DNA from: Cognataquiflexum nitidum
GTDB taxonomy: Bacteria > Bacteroidota > Bacteroidia > Cytophagales > Cyclobacteriaceae
Direction: 5' to 3'
DNA length: 64,000 nucleotides
Assembly: GCF_022538055.1 (NCBI RefSeq)
Contig: NZ_JAKZAM010000021.1
Coordinates: 25,968-89,967 of the forward strand
Below, piece by piece: positions 17,285 through 28,526 of the stretch (the first letter of the stretch is position 1; each line of letters opens with the position of its first letter). The notes under the pieces are model-generated. The model searched no databases and had not been told where the DNA came from. It was given only the letters and a program-made list of their open reading frames with translations. Both the position numbers and the translations under genes were made by a program.

Positions 17285-18919
17285 ATGAAAACAAAAATTT
17301 TGGCGTTGCTCCTCGGAATTGGATTTCTTCTTTTGTATTCCTGTAAATCGGATCAGGATATCGCGCCGGATGGACCGGGCGAAGTGATTGCAGGGAACGG
17401 CATTTCTCCGGAAGACTTGGATCCATTTACCGGAGAAATAGGAATCATCATCAATGCACGTTCCCTCGCACAGCGTGGACGTTTTCCTAAAGAGGCCGTG
17501 GTTAGTGTAAAGGCACCTTCGGGCACCCTGAAAGAGACAATACCTTTAGACCCATTTGCTTATATGGGCTTGCTTAAGTTCCCGGTAGATGGTATTTCGC
17601 AGGATCAGGCCAAACAACTCACTGACGGCGTTCCGGTAGAAGTCACTTTGAAAGATGAGGCAGGTGAGGACATCCTTACAAACCACAACTTGGGAACGCT
17701 TTCTTTCCTTGCCAATCCTACACCCACAAAAATAGAAACCAACATCAATGAAACCTTTGATTTTTCTACTCTGATGATAAATGAAGGCACCGGAGTCTAT
17801 TTACAACAGGTTAATTCAAATGGAACACCTTTGGAAGCTGGGGTCAGGTGGTTTCGTCAGTCTGCCACAGCTGAAATGACTGTTAGCGCAAATGATTTTA
17901 TGGGAAACAAACCTGATTTTGTATTCCAGTTGACACCAGTTCCCGAGCGACGAAACAATTTTTATATCCAGCTAAAGAGCAACGGGGATTATTTTAGTTT
18001 TACCAGGCTCCCATCAATTAATTCAATCCCATTGGTTATTCATACTGCACCGAGAAAAACAACCCGCAAAACCTTGAACGGGCTTTCTTTTGCTGAAAGG
18101 ACCAATTATTTTTTCCAGCTTTTTAAGGTGAGTGATGGCGTATATCGCTTGCTTACCCATGATGGGAAGCGGGTAAAATAGGCTGCCGGCATAGGACTTA
18201 CGCTTGATTATCCCGGTGCAAAGGATATTTTCTTCCGGGTTGTGGCCAAGGAAGTAAACTGGAATGTGCAACCTATCTCCGCCTCTGTCGTAGAACCCAT
18301 TTTGCCAAAAGCCACTTCAGGGTTTGGATTCAACAGCACCCTTACCAATTGTAGCGGAGGAGAATTGCAGCAGACTGTAGGTGCGGATTTTAGTGAGTCT
18401 CGAACGACCACCACAGCTTGGACTGAAACAATTTCTGTAAATACCACAAAAATAGTTTCAGTTTCTTCTACTGTTGGGGTTTCCATCAATGCACCATTTT
18501 TTGGTGCTGCATCGACATATAATGCCTCCGTGACTTCGGGATTCGAGTGGTCCCATTCCATCACGGCCACATCTTCAACCTATGATTCCGAATCATTTTC
18601 CCAGACGGAGACCTATTTTTCAAGCAGGGTAATCACTGTTCCTCCCCGAAAGGCATCACTCGTCTATGATGCCTACCAATATTATTCAGATGTAAGGGTG
18701 AACTATGTGAAACGGATGAGAATCTCGGGGAAAAATGAAGGAGGTAGGTCCCTCTCCGGCCAAGAGATCAGTACCTTGTTTAAGATTTCAAGATTTAATG
18801 GTGTGATCAATGCCGTAGAGGATAATTCGATCGTGGTAACCCTGCTTGGGTATTTTGTTTTGGACAAATTTCTTGAAACCCAAAGTAAAGTTCAGGAAGT
18901 CCCTGCAAAATGTGATTAA
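17285..18919 (+). pseudogene. Aerolysin-like lipoprotein, interrupted by TAG
   Basis: One frame of 544 codons is broken only by TAG at 18179-18181 (codon 299); both sides keep coding character in the same frame. The N-terminus is a lipoprotein signal with Cys in LLLYSCKSD. Residues about 50-150 look like a beta-sandwich, and 170-300 contain repeated beta-strand motifs (YLQQVNSNG, FYIQLKSNGDYFSF). The C-terminal part carries long Ser/Thr-rich amphipathic strands (FSESRTTTTAWTETISVNTT, then WSHSITATSSTYDSESFSQT) and V-I-T-V-P-P-R. This is the pattern of the aerolysin/ETX-MTX2 pore-forming fold. It may be a decayed gene, an assembly or population variant, or read through. If translation restarted at GTG 18242, the pore module would lack a signal. 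Confidence 0.7.
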
Positions 18920-19356
18920 AACATGCAGGAGGCTAAAAAAAATTTGTTTTGTAAGGGATTTGATGGGTCGTGGTGAAGATAGAATTAACATTTCGGTATG
19001 GAAGATTTTCATCCTTAGAAGATTCACGAACGATCGCAACAGTTGTTGGGACACAAAGCTGGATACTTATCCCCGAGAGGTGGTGTAGAAAAATTCTTTG
19101 TATGAATAAAAATTAGAAAAGCTTCTTGCACAGGGTAATTAGTGTTTTGCTCTTCCGCGTGTTGACTGTTGGCCAAAGGCGAAAAAATTGAAAGATTTAT
19201 CTTAACATTTCTGTGATGCTACCAAGATTTCGCCGCGAAGTGGTGGACTAATTGTCGGTTAGGGCTACAAAAGGATAAATTCTTTCCACTAGAATAAAAA
19301 AAATGACCTTAAACCGACTTTTTGATTAATTTGAGTTTTCAAAAGAAAATATTCAA
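18920..19356. other. Intergenic region with weak internal duplication
   Basis: About 440 bp with no gene. Two stretches near 19065-19125 and 19230-19305 resemble each other loosely: CCCCGAGAGGTGGTG against CGCCGCGAAGTGGTGG, each followed by AATTCTTT and AGAATAAA-like bases. No terminator with a clear T-run was seen after the upstream gene. Confidence 0.35.
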
Positions 19357-21234
19357 ATGACAATGAAAAGGACATATTTATTCTTTCTTCTAGTTTTTCT
19401 CCTGCTGGGAACAAACAGTTTTGCACAGGAAAAATCAATCTTGGCCCAACTGGAAGAAATCTCCATCATCGACCAAAAAGTCATGATGCCCATGCGAGAT
19501 GGCGTAAGATTGGCCACGGACATCTATAGACCCAAGACTGCACAGCCTGTTCCGATTATCTTTTCAAGGACTCCTTACAACTTCAACGCTTACCGAGATG
19601 GAGAACTGCAGGAACGAAGTCTTCAGACTGCTTTAGAAGCCGTAAAGCGCGGCTACGCCTATGTCGTTCAAAATGAGCGCGGGAGGTTTTTCTCTGAGGG
19701 TGAATGGGATATCCTCGGCACGCCTTTGACAGATGGGTATGATGCCTTTACCTGGATGGCCGCTCAGCCTTGGAGCAACCAAAAAATCGGGACTATCGGC
19801 TGTTCTTCCACAGCAGAATGGCAGATGGCAGTAGCTTCTTTGAATCACCCTGCCCATGTGGCTTTGGTGCCACAGGCATTTGGTGCAGGAGTTGGCAGAA
19901 TCGGCAATTACTATGAGCAAGGAAACTGGTATCGTGGTGGTGCGGGACAGATGCTGTTCACTGCCTGGCTTTATGGCACCCAACATGACCCCATGGCGCC
20001 AAAATTGCCGGAAGGAATTTCCCAAGAAGATTTGTTGAGGTTGCAAAAGTTCTATGACATGGCCCCTAGGTATCCAAAGGTGGATTGGAAAGTGGCCCTG
20101 AGTCACCTACCGGTACTGGATATCATCAAAAATGTGAATGGCCCTCGGGGGATTTATGAGGAAATGATTACAAGAAAGCCTAACGATCCAAAATGGTATG
20201 AGGGTGGATTGTACCATGACAACATGGAGTTCGAAAAGCCCGCTTATTGGTTTGTCTCTTGGTATGATGTATCTACAAGCCCTAACCTTGCGATGTACAA
20301 CCATATCAGGACCAATGCCAAAGACCCTAAGGTCAGCGACAACCAATACTTGGTGATTGCCCCTACCCTCCATTGTGCGTTTACCAGGGCGACTGAAAAC
20401 ACCATCGTGGGTGAAAGAAGCATGGGTGATGCCAGGCTTCCTTACAATGAAATGACGTATGCTTGGTTTGATTATTGGCTCAAAGGTGAGACAAAAAAGG
20501 AAATGGCCAAAGTGACTTACTTTACAATGGGTTCTAACAAATGGCAAACTTCCGATACTTGGCCACCCAAAGAAGCGCAAATGACGACTTATTACCTGAA
20601 TAGCCGCGGCACAGCCAATACCCGAAATGGTGATGGCATTTTGACCAAAAAGAAACCCGGCAAGGACAATCCTGATACATTCCAATACGATCCCATGAAT
20701 CCTGTGACTTCCTTTGGAGGCAATGTCTGCTGTACCGGCAATGCGGTGCAAGGCGGTTCCTTTGACCAACAGGAAATGGAGCTTCGGGATGACATTTTGG
20801 TCTATACCTCTGAGGTTTTGGCTGAAGGCATGGAAGTCAGCGGATTTATAGAATCTACCCTCTATTTGTCTACCGATGTAAAGGATACTGACCTCACTAT
20901 CAAGCTGATCGATGTCTACCCTGATGGTAAGGCCTACAATCTGGATGAAACTATCCAAAGGGTGCGATACCGGGAGGGATATGAGAAGGAAGTTTTTATG
21001 GAAAGCGGAAAAGTCTATCAGGTAAATTTGACTCCCATGTCTACTTCTAATTACTTCGAAAAAGGGCACCGGATCCGGATTGAGGTTTCCAGCTCCAACT
21101 TCCCGAGATTTGATAGGAATATGAATACTGGTGGGAATAATTATGATGAAACAGAGGGGGTGATTGCTACCAATAAGATTCACCACTCAAGCAAATATCC
21201 GAGTAGTGTAAGTTTGCCGGTAATGAAAAAATGA
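19357..21234 (+). CDS. CocE/NonD-family hydrolase
   Basis: This 625-aa exported protein (signal peptide [16 protein letters not shown]) belongs to the X-Pro dipeptidyl-peptidase S15/CocE family. It has an alpha/beta hydrolase domain with [15 protein letters not shown] at the start and the nucleophile elbow GCSSTAEW near residue 150. The C-terminal jelly-roll domain holds [20 protein letters not shown] and later [20 protein letters not shown]. The substrates of such enzymes are esters, acyl amides or N-terminal X-Pro peptides. An ATG two codons downstream is an equally good start. It is a single gene that converges on parC. Confidence 0.9.
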   Translation: MTMKRTYLFFLLVFLLLGTNSFAQEKSILAQLEEISIIDQKVMMPMRDGVRLATDIYRPKTAQPVPIIFSRTPYNFNAYRDGELQERSLQTALEAVKRGYAYVVQNERGRFFSEGEWDILGTPLTDGYDAFTWMAAQPWSNQKIGTIGCSSTAEWQMAVASLNHPAHVALVPQAFGAGVGRIGNYYEQGNWYRGGAGQMLFTAWLYGTQHDPMAPKLPEGISQEDLLRLQKFYDMAPRYPKVDWKVALSHLPVLDIIKNVNGPRGIYEEMITRKPNDPKWYEGGLYHDNMEFEKPAYWFVSWYDVSTSPNLAMYNHIRTNAKDPKVSDNQYLVIAPTLHCAFTRATENTIVGERSMGDARLPYNEMTYAWFDYWLKGETKKEMAKVTYFTMGSNKWQTSDTWPPKEAQMTTYYLNSRGTANTRNGDGILTKKKPGKDNPDTFQYDPMNPVTSFGGNVCCTGNAVQGGSFDQQEMELRDDILVYTSEVLAEGMEVSGFIESTLYLSTDVKDTDLTIKLIDVYPDGKAYNLDETIQRVRYREGYEKEVFMESGKVYQVNLTPMSTSNYFEKGHRIRIEVSSSNFPRFDRNMNTGGNNYDETEGVIATNKIHHSSKYPSSVSLPVMKK

Positions 21235-21247
21235 GATAAGAATTGCT

Positions 21248-21290
21248 GAAGTCGGGAAGTAAGGAAGTTGGAAGTCAGGAAGTTTGAAAG
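21248..21290 (+). repeat. GGAAGT-rich short repeat tract
   Basis: Five units of the type GGAAGT with 1-4-nt spacers follow the stop of the hydrolase gene. Similar GGAAGNCGGAAG tracts form the middle of the interspersed repeats near 54.4, 59.5 and 63.8 kb. Confidence 0.5.
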
Positions 21291-21388
21291 TTCGAGGTGA
21301 GAACTGTGGTGGAATTACGATGACAGTTTGGAAGTAAGGTATAGAATGGAAATAAGGAATGAATAATTCTCAATGAGTTAAAGAAAAT

Positions 21389-21428
21389 AAAAAAAAAGGC
21401 ACAAAAGATGAGTTTCTTTTGTGCCTTT
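21389..21428 (-). terminator. Rho-independent terminator after parC
   Basis: On the minus strand a 14-bp stem (AAAGGCACAAAAGA with TCTTTTGTGCCTTT) is followed by nine T (plus-strand A-run 21389-21397). It lies 22 bp past the parC stop. Confidence 0.9.
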
Positions 21429-21449
21429 GGTATTAATAAAAAAACGAGA

Positions 21450-24086
21450 TCAGAACAAATCGAGTTGGTCTTTTTCGTCTTCGTCTTTTTTGATTTTGAA
21501 TTCGATGGTTCTTCCGATTTCTAAGTCTTCCTCCCCTGCTTGTGTATCTTCTGGAGTTTCAGCAGCAATTTCGGTTTCCTCAGGGATTTTGGCAGTGCTT
21601 TCTATCAGTGAAACTTCCAAAACCGGATAGGAAGACAGTTTGTTACCTATAGCTTTCCATCCTTTGACATCTATCAGGATATCGAGGTCAAACTCTTGTT
21701 CCTCTTTTTCTTTACCTTTCTGAAGGACTGCTTTGACCTGTGGTTGCTTATCGGTAGAGACAATTTTTAGGAATGATTGTTTGTGGTCGGAGATGATGTT
21801 GAATTTCTTGTTGATGGTGGTGGTTTCGATCAGGAAGCGCTTTACAAAAAAGGATTTACTTCCGCCATCAAGATAGACTGCTGAAATCACTTTTTCTGGG
21901 TCAAACTTTTGGATCAATACCACCTCATTGGCTTCATAGCGGTTGGTAAGTTCAAAGGTTGTCAACTCATAATCCCCGTTTTTGTAGAATACGATTATCC
22001 TGTCTTCACCAAGGAAATTGCCTATTTTACGGCCTCTTTGGTCGGTATTGAGCCTGCCGATAGAGGCATCGAAATAGATATCTAGCCCCCCTAAGGTGGA
22101 AGTTCCTGCCATTTTCCATTGGATTTTTCGGACAGGATATTTGGTCAGAATATTACCTCCTGCAGCACGTCCTTTGATCTCAATGCTGCTAAAGTCAAAG
22201 TCAAAGACTTTGATTTTGGCTTTGGCTCCTTGGGTAAGGTAGATGGTGATGACTTCTGCCTCGCCGTTTGGATTAGCCGTCAGGTACAATACTTTGGAGC
22301 CTTTGGTCCCTTTGGTCAAGTCATATTCCCGGTCTCTCGTAACTCCGATGACCTGAAAACGCTTCACCATAGCCTTGCCGGATTCACCATCCAAGTAGAC
22401 CATATTGTATACCATGCGTTCGTCTCCTTTACGGAAGATGGCGACATGGAGAATGTCTTTGCCCACAAATCCCTTTTCCTGGATTTTGGTCACGACACAA
22501 TTGCCATCCCTTCGGAATACGATCACATCGTCCAAATCAGAGCAATCGCATACGAATTCATCCTTCTTTAATCCATACCCAACAAATCCGTCTGTATTGT
22601 TGACATACAGCTTGGCGTTATTTGCAGCGACCACAGTGGCCTGAATGGTGTCAAATGCCCTGATTTCGGTTTTTCTTTCTCTTCCTTTGCCATACTTATC
22701 CAATAAATTTTGGTAGTATTGGATGGCATATTCAGTCAAATGCCTCAGGTGGTGATTGACCTCTTTCAGCTCTTCCTGCAGCCTTCTCATAAGTTCGTCA
22801 GCTTTGAAAGCATCAAACTTGGAGATACGCTTTATTTTTATTTCTGTTAGCCTGACGATGTCTTCGGTGGTGATTTCCCTGTAGAAATCAGGCTTAAAAG
22901 GTTCTAGACCTTTGTCGATCGTTTGGATGACGGCATCCCAGGTTTCGCATTCCTCAATATCCCTGTAAATCCTGTTTTCGATGAAGATTTTTTCTAATGA
23001 GGAGAAAAGCAATTTCTCCATCAGTTCTGCCTTGCGGATTTCAAGTTCCTTTTTGAGGAGGGCTTTGGTCTGCTTGGTATTGTATTCCAAAATGTCATTG
23101 ACAGAAAGGAAAACAGGTTTATCGTTGATGATTACACAGGCATTGGGAGAGATGCTTACTTCACAATCCGTAAATGCATAAAGCGCATCTATGGTCATGT
23201 CAGGAGACTGTCCGGGAGCCAATTGGATCTGTATTTCTACATCTTTGGCCGTATTGTCGACCACTTTTTTGATCTTGATTTTTCCTTTGTCATTGGCTTT
23301 GATAATGGATTCAATCAAAGAATTGGTTGTGGTACCAAACGGTATGTCTTTGATCAATAGGGTTTTATTATCTTCTTCCTCAATTCTAGCTCTGACCTTT
23401 ACCCTTCCCCCTCTTATGCCTTCGTTGTATTCGGAAAAATCCGCCATTCCTCCTGTAGGGAAATCCGGCAAAATATGCGTCCTTTCTCCCCTGAGAATCT
23501 GAATGGATCCCAAGATCAGTTCACAGAAGTTGTGCGGGAGAATTTTGGTAGAAAGGCCTACCGCAATACCTTCCACTCCCTGGGCCAATAACAAGGGAAA
23601 TTTTACCGGAAGGGTTACAGGTTCTCTTTTTCTGCCATCATAGGAAAGCTGCCATTCGGTGGTCTGTGGATTGAAAACCACTTCCAAGGCAAACTTGGAC
23701 AACCTCGCTTCAATGTATCTTGCCGCTGCTGCACCATCACCTGTTCTGATATCACCCCAATTGCCTTGGGTTTCGATCAAAAGGTCTTTTTGCCCCATGT
23801 TAACTATGGCGTCCCCGATGGAAGCATCGCCATGGGGATGGTATTGCATAGATTGACCAATAATGTTGGCGACTTTGTTGAACCTTCCATCATCCATTTC
23901 CTTCATGGCGTGCAGGATACGTCGCTGTACAGGCTTGAGGCCATCTTCAATCGCCGGCACGGCACGCTCCAGAATTACATAGGAGGCATAATCCAAAAAC
24001 CAGTCTTTGTACATTCCTGTTACAGGGATGGATTCATGTAGGCTTCCGTCTTTTCCTTCCGGAGTTTCGTTAATTATATCGCTCAT
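21450..24086 (-). CDS. parC: DNA topoisomerase IV subunit A
   Basis: This 878-aa type IIA topoisomerase breakage-reunion subunit opens with a short acidic leader. The GyrA/ParC core follows: KPVQRRILHAM near residue 51, HPHGDASIGDA at 83-94, and the catalytic Tyr124 in AARYIEARLS. A C-terminal beta-propeller follows from about residue 490, and an acidic tail rich in Glu closes it. No canonical GyrA box was noted, which with the parE partner favours ParC over GyrA. It decatenates daughter chromosomes together with ParE. The upstream parE gene is 88 bp away on the same strand, so the two are likely co-transcribed. Confidence 0.9.
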   Translation of the reverse strand: MSDIINETPEGKDGSLHESIPVTGMYKDWFLDYASYVILERAVPAIEDGLKPVQRRILHAMKEMDDGRFNKVANIIGQSMQYHPHGDASIGDAIVNMGQKDLLIETQGNWGDIRTGDGAAAARYIEARLSKFALEVVFNPQTTEWQLSYDGRKREPVTLPVKFPLLLAQGVEGIAVGLSTKILPHNFCELILGSIQILRGERTHILPDFPTGGMADFSEYNEGIRGGRVKVRARIEEEDNKTLLIKDIPFGTTTNSLIESIIKANDKGKIKIKKVVDNTAKDVEIQIQLAPGQSPDMTIDALYAFTDCEVSISPNACVIINDKPVFLSVNDILEYNTKQTKALLKKELEIRKAELMEKLLFSSLEKIFIENRIYRDIEECETWDAVIQTIDKGLEPFKPDFYREITTEDIVRLTEIKIKRISKFDAFKADELMRRLQEELKEVNHHLRHLTEYAIQYYQNLLDKYGKGRERKTEIRAFDTIQATVVAANNAKLYVNNTDGFVGYGLKKDEFVCDCSDLDDVIVFRRDGNCVVTKIQEKGFVGKDILHVAIFRKGDERMVYNMVYLDGESGKAMVKRFQVIGVTRDREYDLTKGTKGSKVLYLTANPNGEAEVITIYLTQGAKAKIKVFDFDFSSIEIKGRAAGGNILTKYPVRKIQWKMAGTSTLGGLDIYFDASIGRLNTDQRGRKIGNFLGEDRIIVFYKNGDYELTTFELTNRYEANEVVLIQKFDPEKVISAVYLDGGSKSFFVKRFLIETTTINKKFNIISDHKQSFLKIVSTDKQPQVKAVLQKGKEKEEQEFDLDILIDVKGWKAIGNKLSSYPVLEVSLIESTAKIPEETEIAAETPEDTQAGEEDLEIGRTIEFKIKKDEDEKDQLDLF

Positions 24087-24174
24087 GCTATATTTTGAAA
24101 TATGAGATGGGCACTATGCCATCTGAATTGGGTATAAGTTGATCGACTTTCTTTTATTAGAGGAGAAATTGAAT

Positions 24175-26070
24175 TTACGCCGCTTCGGTCTCCTCTTCCT
24201 GCTTTTTAGAAGGGTCATCAAAAACGATGTCCTTTTCTATTTTGAGGTTGTCTATGATGAAGGTCTGTCTGTCCGGGGTATTTTTGCCCATGTAGAAGTT
24301 CAGCAATTCTACAATTTTGGTTTCTTTACTCAGTATGATCGGCTCTAGGCGGATATCGTCTCCAATAAACTTACCAAACTCTTCAGGAGAAATTTCCCCT
24401 AAACCTTTGAAGCGGGTGATTTCGGCGGTTTTTCCGATTTTGTGGATTGCCCTTTGCCTTTCCTCGTCGGTATAGCAGTAGATGGTTTCCTTCTTGTTTC
24501 TTACCCTAAAAAGCGGCGTATCTAGGATATAGAGATGGCCGTTTTTGACCAAGTCAGGGAAAAACTGGAGGAAATAAGTCATAATGAGTAAGCGGATGTG
24601 CATGCCATCGACATCTGCATCTGTGGAAATGACTATTTTTCGGAATCGAAGGTTTTCTATTCCGTCCTCAATATTCAAAGCATGTTGCAGCAGGTTGAAT
24701 TCTTCGTTTTCATAGACCACTTTTTTGGTCATGCCATAGCAGTTCAAAGGCTTACCACGGAGGGAAAATACTGCCTGTGTCTGGACATCACGTGATTTTG
24801 TGATAGAGCCTGAGGCTGAATCCCCTTCAGTGATGAAGAGCATGGTTTTGTTTTTCTGTTCCTCATCACCCTTGGCATCGTCATAGTGGACACGGCAGTC
24901 CCTTAGTTTTTTATTGTGCAGGTTGGCTTTTTTTGCCCTCTCGTTTGCCAGTTTTTTGATACCGGAGATTTCTTTCCTTTCCCTTTCGGACTGCAATATC
25001 CTTTTGAGCAAGGCATCTGCCACAGCCGGGTTTTTGTGAAGGAAGTTGTCAAGTTCAGTTTTTACAAAGTCATTGACAAAGGTACGTAACGTTGGGCCAT
25101 CCGGCCCAATGGTCTGGGAACCCAACTTTGTCTTGGTTTGGGACTCAAATACTGGTTCCATGACCCGAACTGCCACTGCAGCAACCACACTACCTCTTAT
25201 ATCTGATGCATCATATTCTTTTTTATAAAATTCCCTGATCGTCTTTACGATTGCCTCCCTAAAAGCGGCAAGGTGGGTACCTCCTTGGGTCGTGTATTGG
25301 CCATTCACGAAGGAATAGTATTCCTCTCCATATTGGTTGGAATGAGTGAGTGCAATTTCAATGTCATTTCCTTTGAGGTGGATGATTGGGTACCTGATGC
25401 TTTCTTCATCGACTTTTCTCATCAAAAGGTCATATAGGCCCCTTTCAGAGAAAAATTTCTTGCCGTTATAATTGATGGTCAGGCCTGCGTTGAGAAAGGC
25501 ATAATTCCAAATCTGGTTTTCTAGGTATTCGGGGATGAAGTGGTAATTTTTGAAAACCCCGGCATCAGGAGAGAAAACGACTTTGGTGCCGTTTCTTTCT
25601 GAAGTTTTTTCTACAGGACGGTCTTCGACCAATATCCCTTTTTCAAACTGCGCAACCTTCGTTTCTCCATCCCGGTAGGACTGTACCTTGAAAAAGTCAG
25701 AAAGTGCATTGACCGCTTTGGTACCGACACCGTTCAATCCTACAGATTTTTGAAAGGCTCCGGAATCGTATTTTCCACCGGTATTGATTTTGGATACACA
25801 GTCAATGACTTTTCCCAAAGGTATTCCTCTCCCATAATCACGGACTTCTACTTTGTGTTCGGATATTTTGATGTCGATGGTCCTGCCATAACCCATCATG
25901 TGTTCGTCGATACTGTTATCGAGGACTTCTTTGACCAAAACATATATCCCGTCATCCTGGGCACTTCCGTCTCCTAATTTTCCGATATACATACCCGGTC
26001 TGAGCCTGATATGTTCTCTCCAATCCAAGGACTTGATGCTGTCTTCGGTGTATTTTACGTTTTCTGCCAT
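24175..26070 (-). CDS. parE: DNA topoisomerase IV subunit B
   Basis: This 631-aa GHKL ATPase subunit has the N-terminal ATP-binding elements [23 protein letters not shown] and GRGIPLG. The transducer domain is in the middle. The Toprim domain starts near residue 410 ([11 protein letters not shown]), with the metal-binding D-A-D-V-D-G segment near 490. The length, and the absence of a GyrB-type insertion, fit ParE of the Cytophagales. It is the first topoisomerase gene of a minus-strand unit and is preceded by a small membrane protein gene 24 bp upstream. Confidence 0.9.
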   Translation of the reverse strand: MAENVKYTEDSIKSLDWREHIRLRPGMYIGKLGDGSAQDDGIYVLVKEVLDNSIDEHMMGYGRTIDIKISEHKVEVRDYGRGIPLGKVIDCVSKINTGGKYDSGAFQKSVGLNGVGTKAVNALSDFFKVQSYRDGETKVAQFEKGILVEDRPVEKTSERNGTKVVFSPDAGVFKNYHFIPEYLENQIWNYAFLNAGLTINYNGKKFFSERGLYDLLMRKVDEESIRYPIIHLKGNDIEIALTHSNQYGEEYYSFVNGQYTTQGGTHLAAFREAIVKTIREFYKKEYDASDIRGSVVAAVAVRVMEPVFESQTKTKLGSQTIGPDGPTLRTFVNDFVKTELDNFLHKNPAVADALLKRILQSERERKEISGIKKLANERAKKANLHNKKLRDCRVHYDDAKGDEEQKNKTMLFITEGDSASGSITKSRDVQTQAVFSLRGKPLNCYGMTKKVVYENEEFNLLQHALNIEDGIENLRFRKIVISTDADVDGMHIRLLIMTYFLQFFPDLVKNGHLYILDTPLFRVRNKKETIYCYTDEERQRAIHKIGKTAEITRFKGLGEISPEEFGKFIGDDIRLEPIILSKETKIVELLNFYMGKNTPDRQTFIIDNLKIEKDIVFDDPSKKQEEETEAA

Positions 26071-26094
26071 GAAAATTTATTGTTGGTATTTTGG

Positions 26095-26595
26095 TTAAAT
26101 GGTACTGTTATTTCTGATTGCATTGAATTTCTGCAACAATATCCAAAACAAAGCGATAATCCAAACCACAAAAAGAATAGGAATCATATAAAAGAAAAGG
26201 GAATAACTGCCCGAACCTATTTCATTCTGATTGTTGATGGCGTGGATAAACAAACACATGATCGCCAGGGAAATGTTTACAACTCCTGTAAAACTGAATA
26301 TCCAAGTCAGCATGTAATCCCTGAAAATGTCCCCAGTTGGAAATAGTTGCCTCAGTGATTTGGTGCTTTTATTTTCAATGAGTTTGGCAGGGGTGATCAG
26401 TGCAAAGTTCAAAACCGCAAAGAGAATAATGCCCGTATAGAAATAGGCACTTCTTGAAAATTCCTTGGCCGCATACCCGTTTTCATCGAGTTCGTAGGCC
26501 ACAAATTCCGGCATGGCCGAATAGAAATACAGGAAGGTGAATAAAAACAGGAGTACTGAAATGAAATGAAATACTTTTCCGAATCGGTAATACAT
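26095..26595 (-). CDS. Four-TM membrane protein of unknown function
   Basis: This 166-aa integral membrane protein has four predicted helices: near residues 8-27 (FHFISVLLFLFTFLYFYSAM), 50-70, 95-115 and 130-155 (YMIPILFVVWIIALFWILLQ). An extracytoplasmic loop with PEFVAYELDENG lies between the first two. No family was recognised. It is 24 bp upstream of parE on the same strand and is probably co-transcribed, although a functional link to topoisomerase is not implied. Confidence 0.75.
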   Translation of the reverse strand: MYYRFGKVFHFISVLLFLFTFLYFYSAMPEFVAYELDENGYAAKEFSRSAYFYTGIILFAVLNFALITPAKLIENKSTKSLRQLFPTGDIFRDYMLTWIFSFTGVVNISLAIMCLFIHAINNQNEIGSGSYSLFFYMIPILFVVWIIALFWILLQKFNAIRNNSTI

Positions 26596-26719
26596 AAAAC
26601 TAGTTGATTTTGGATGCTAATATAAAGATTAATGATGGTACAAATCCGAAACTGTTTTTTCCTTTTTGGGTTTTTATAGGTAGATTTCCTGACCGAAAAC
26701 CCAAATAGCTGATAGAAAG

Positions 26720-27970
26720 ATGAATCTGAGTCCTGTCGTAATCGCCATCCCGATGTACTTTATCCTGATGGGAATTGAATTGCTTGTCTTAAGGTTTCAA
26801 AAAAACCCGACCTACAGGCTGAATGATGCCATCACCAACATTAACCTCGGAGTGGTCTCCCAGGTTTCGGGGGTTTTTCTTAAAGTACTTTCTATCGGTG
26901 TTTACACTTTCTTTTTTGAGACTTTCGGTTTGTTTCAGATTCCAAACAATGTCTGGACATTCTTTATCCTGTTTTTCCTTTATGATTTGTGCTATTATTG
27001 GGCGCATCGTCTAAGTCATGAAATCAACCTTTTTTGGGGAGGTCATGTTGTACACCATTCTTCGGAGGAATACAATCTTTCTGTAGCCCTGAGACAAAGC
27101 TCGACACAGACGATCTGGACTTTTATGTTTTATCTGCCTTTGGCGGTAATCGGTTTTGATCCTGTGATGCTGGTATTGGTGTCCGGCATTAACTTGCTAT
27201 ACCAGTTTTGGATCCATACAGAAGCGATTGACAGGATGGGTTTCTTGGAAAAATTCATGAATACCCCCTCCCACCATCGTGTACATCATGGGCGCAATCC
27301 AAAATATATAGACAAAAACCACGGAGGTACATTTATCATCTTTGACAAGTGGTTTGGCACCTTTCAAGAAGAGGAAGAAAGGCCAACTTACGGAATTACG
27401 ACTCCGGTACAAAGCTGGAATCCTGTCTGGGTGAATATTTCGCATTATGCTACCATGAAAAAAGAATTAGAAATGATTCCCAATATCAAGGACAAGCTGA
27501 GGTACCTAGTTAACAAGCCCGGATGGCTTCCCGAATATCTTGGAGGCTATCGGCCTGTAAAGGAGGTAGGACCTGATTACAAAAAATTCGATACCACGGT
27601 GCCTTTGGCCCTGAACTATTATGTTTTTTTCCAGTATGTGGTGCTGATGGGATTGACCGCATTTTTCCTTTTCAATCTGGGAAAATTTGACTGGATGACC
27701 AAAGTTGGCCTTTCTGTTCTGATTATTTGGAGTACGGTAAGTTTTTCCGGGATTTTTGAACAAAAAAAATGGTATCATGTTCAGGAAATCCTCAGGGTCG
27801 CCGTTTTTGTCATTGCAAATTGGTTTATTCTTAAAGAATTGGCGCCTGAAAACATATCCCTTGTTTTCCTTTCTATTTATGTGGCCCTCTCCTACTTTTG
27901 GCTTTGGTTTAATTATGGAACGGTAAAAAATTTCCAAAAATCAGTTAATCAAACCCCTCAAAATGTATAA
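26720..27970 (+). CDS. Sterol desaturase/fatty acid hydroxylase family protein
   Basis: This 416-aa membrane di-iron enzyme has the eight-histidine set: HRLSHE near residue 98, HVVHHSSEE near 110, HTEA near 168 and HHRVHH near 185. Several hydrophobic segments surround these motifs and a second cluster of three or four helices forms the C-terminal third. Family members hydroxylate or desaturate lipids at the cytoplasmic membrane face. The exact substrate is unknown. It overlaps the downstream lipoprotein gene by 8 bp, so the two are translationally coupled. Confidence 0.9.
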   Translation: MNLSPVVIAIPMYFILMGIELLVLRFQKNPTYRLNDAITNINLGVVSQVSGVFLKVLSIGVYTFFFETFGLFQIPNNVWTFFILFFLYDLCYYWAHRLSHEINLFWGGHVVHHSSEEYNLSVALRQSSTQTIWTFMFYLPLAVIGFDPVMLVLVSGINLLYQFWIHTEAIDRMGFLEKFMNTPSHHRVHHGRNPKYIDKNHGGTFIIFDKWFGTFQEEEERPTYGITTPVQSWNPVWVNISHYATMKKELEMIPNIKDKLRYLVNKPGWLPEYLGGYRPVKEVGPDYKKFDTTVPLALNYYVFFQYVVLMGLTAFFLFNLGKFDWMTKVGLSVLIIWSTVSFSGIFEQKKWYHVQEILRVAVFVIANWFILKELAPENISLVFLSIYVALSYFWLWFNYGTVKNFQKSVNQTPQNV

Positions 27971-28358
27971 ATCGTTTATTTTAGCACTTGGAATTCTTTC
28001 ATTTTCAACCCTTTTCTTTTCTTGTTCTGGCAAAGTGGACCTCAAAAATGTCAACCTTGAAAACTGGAAAAATGACAGAGATGGTTGCATTGGATTACGT
28101 ATGCAGGAATTAGAAGCATTTAGGGTTGTCAAAAACGATTTGTTGGGAAAAGACAATCAATCCATTATCAAGACTTTTGGAAGGCCTGACAAAGTCGAGT
28201 TGACAGACAGAAGCCAATCCTTTTTCATGTATTTTATAGATCCTGCCCCATCCTGTGACAATTTTGATGCCTCTGCAGAACAACCAATGAAAGTGATGCT
28301 CAGGATGAATGCTTACAGTAGGGTAAGTGAGGTGGTTATCAGCAGGTTGGATCCGTAA
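27963..28358 (+). CDS. Small lipoprotein, unknown function
   Basis: A 131-aa protein with a lipoprotein signal ending in LFFSCSGK (lipidation Cys near 21). The mature part has two further Cys residues (DGCIGLR and PSCDNF) that could form a disulfide, and the motif I-I-K-T-F-G-R-P-D-K-V seen in small outer-membrane assembly-type folds. No firm family. It starts inside the end of the sterol-desaturase-family gene. Confidence 0.75.
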   Translation: MYKSFILALGILSFSTLFFSCSGKVDLKNVNLENWKNDRDGCIGLRMQELEAFRVVKNDLLGKDNQSIIKTFGRPDKVELTDRSQSFFMYFIDPAPSCDNFDASAEQPMKVMLRMNAYSRVSEVVISRLDP

Positions 28359-28526
28359 GAAAAAGGTTAATTGGTTAATGGTTAAAAAGTTGGGAAAGCA
28401 TGAAGTTTCTGAATTATTGATATATATCGATAATTGATATTAATGGATATTGTTTCAGAAATTAGAGTTAGCTTATATTTTATCCTTAATTGGTCGGATA
28501 GATAATTTTTTAACTAGAAATTATCC

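Noticed and set aside
20107..21186. Long antisense frame of 359 codons inside the CocE-like gene
   Set aside because: It is the complement of a well-supported hydrolase gene; no family resemblance and improbable composition (many His, Ile, Arg).
21450..24086. Fluoroquinolone-resistance substitution in ParC (Ala at the usual Ser position in HPHGDAS)
   Set aside because: Recalled as the normal state in Cytophagales topoisomerase IV; resistance cannot be inferred.
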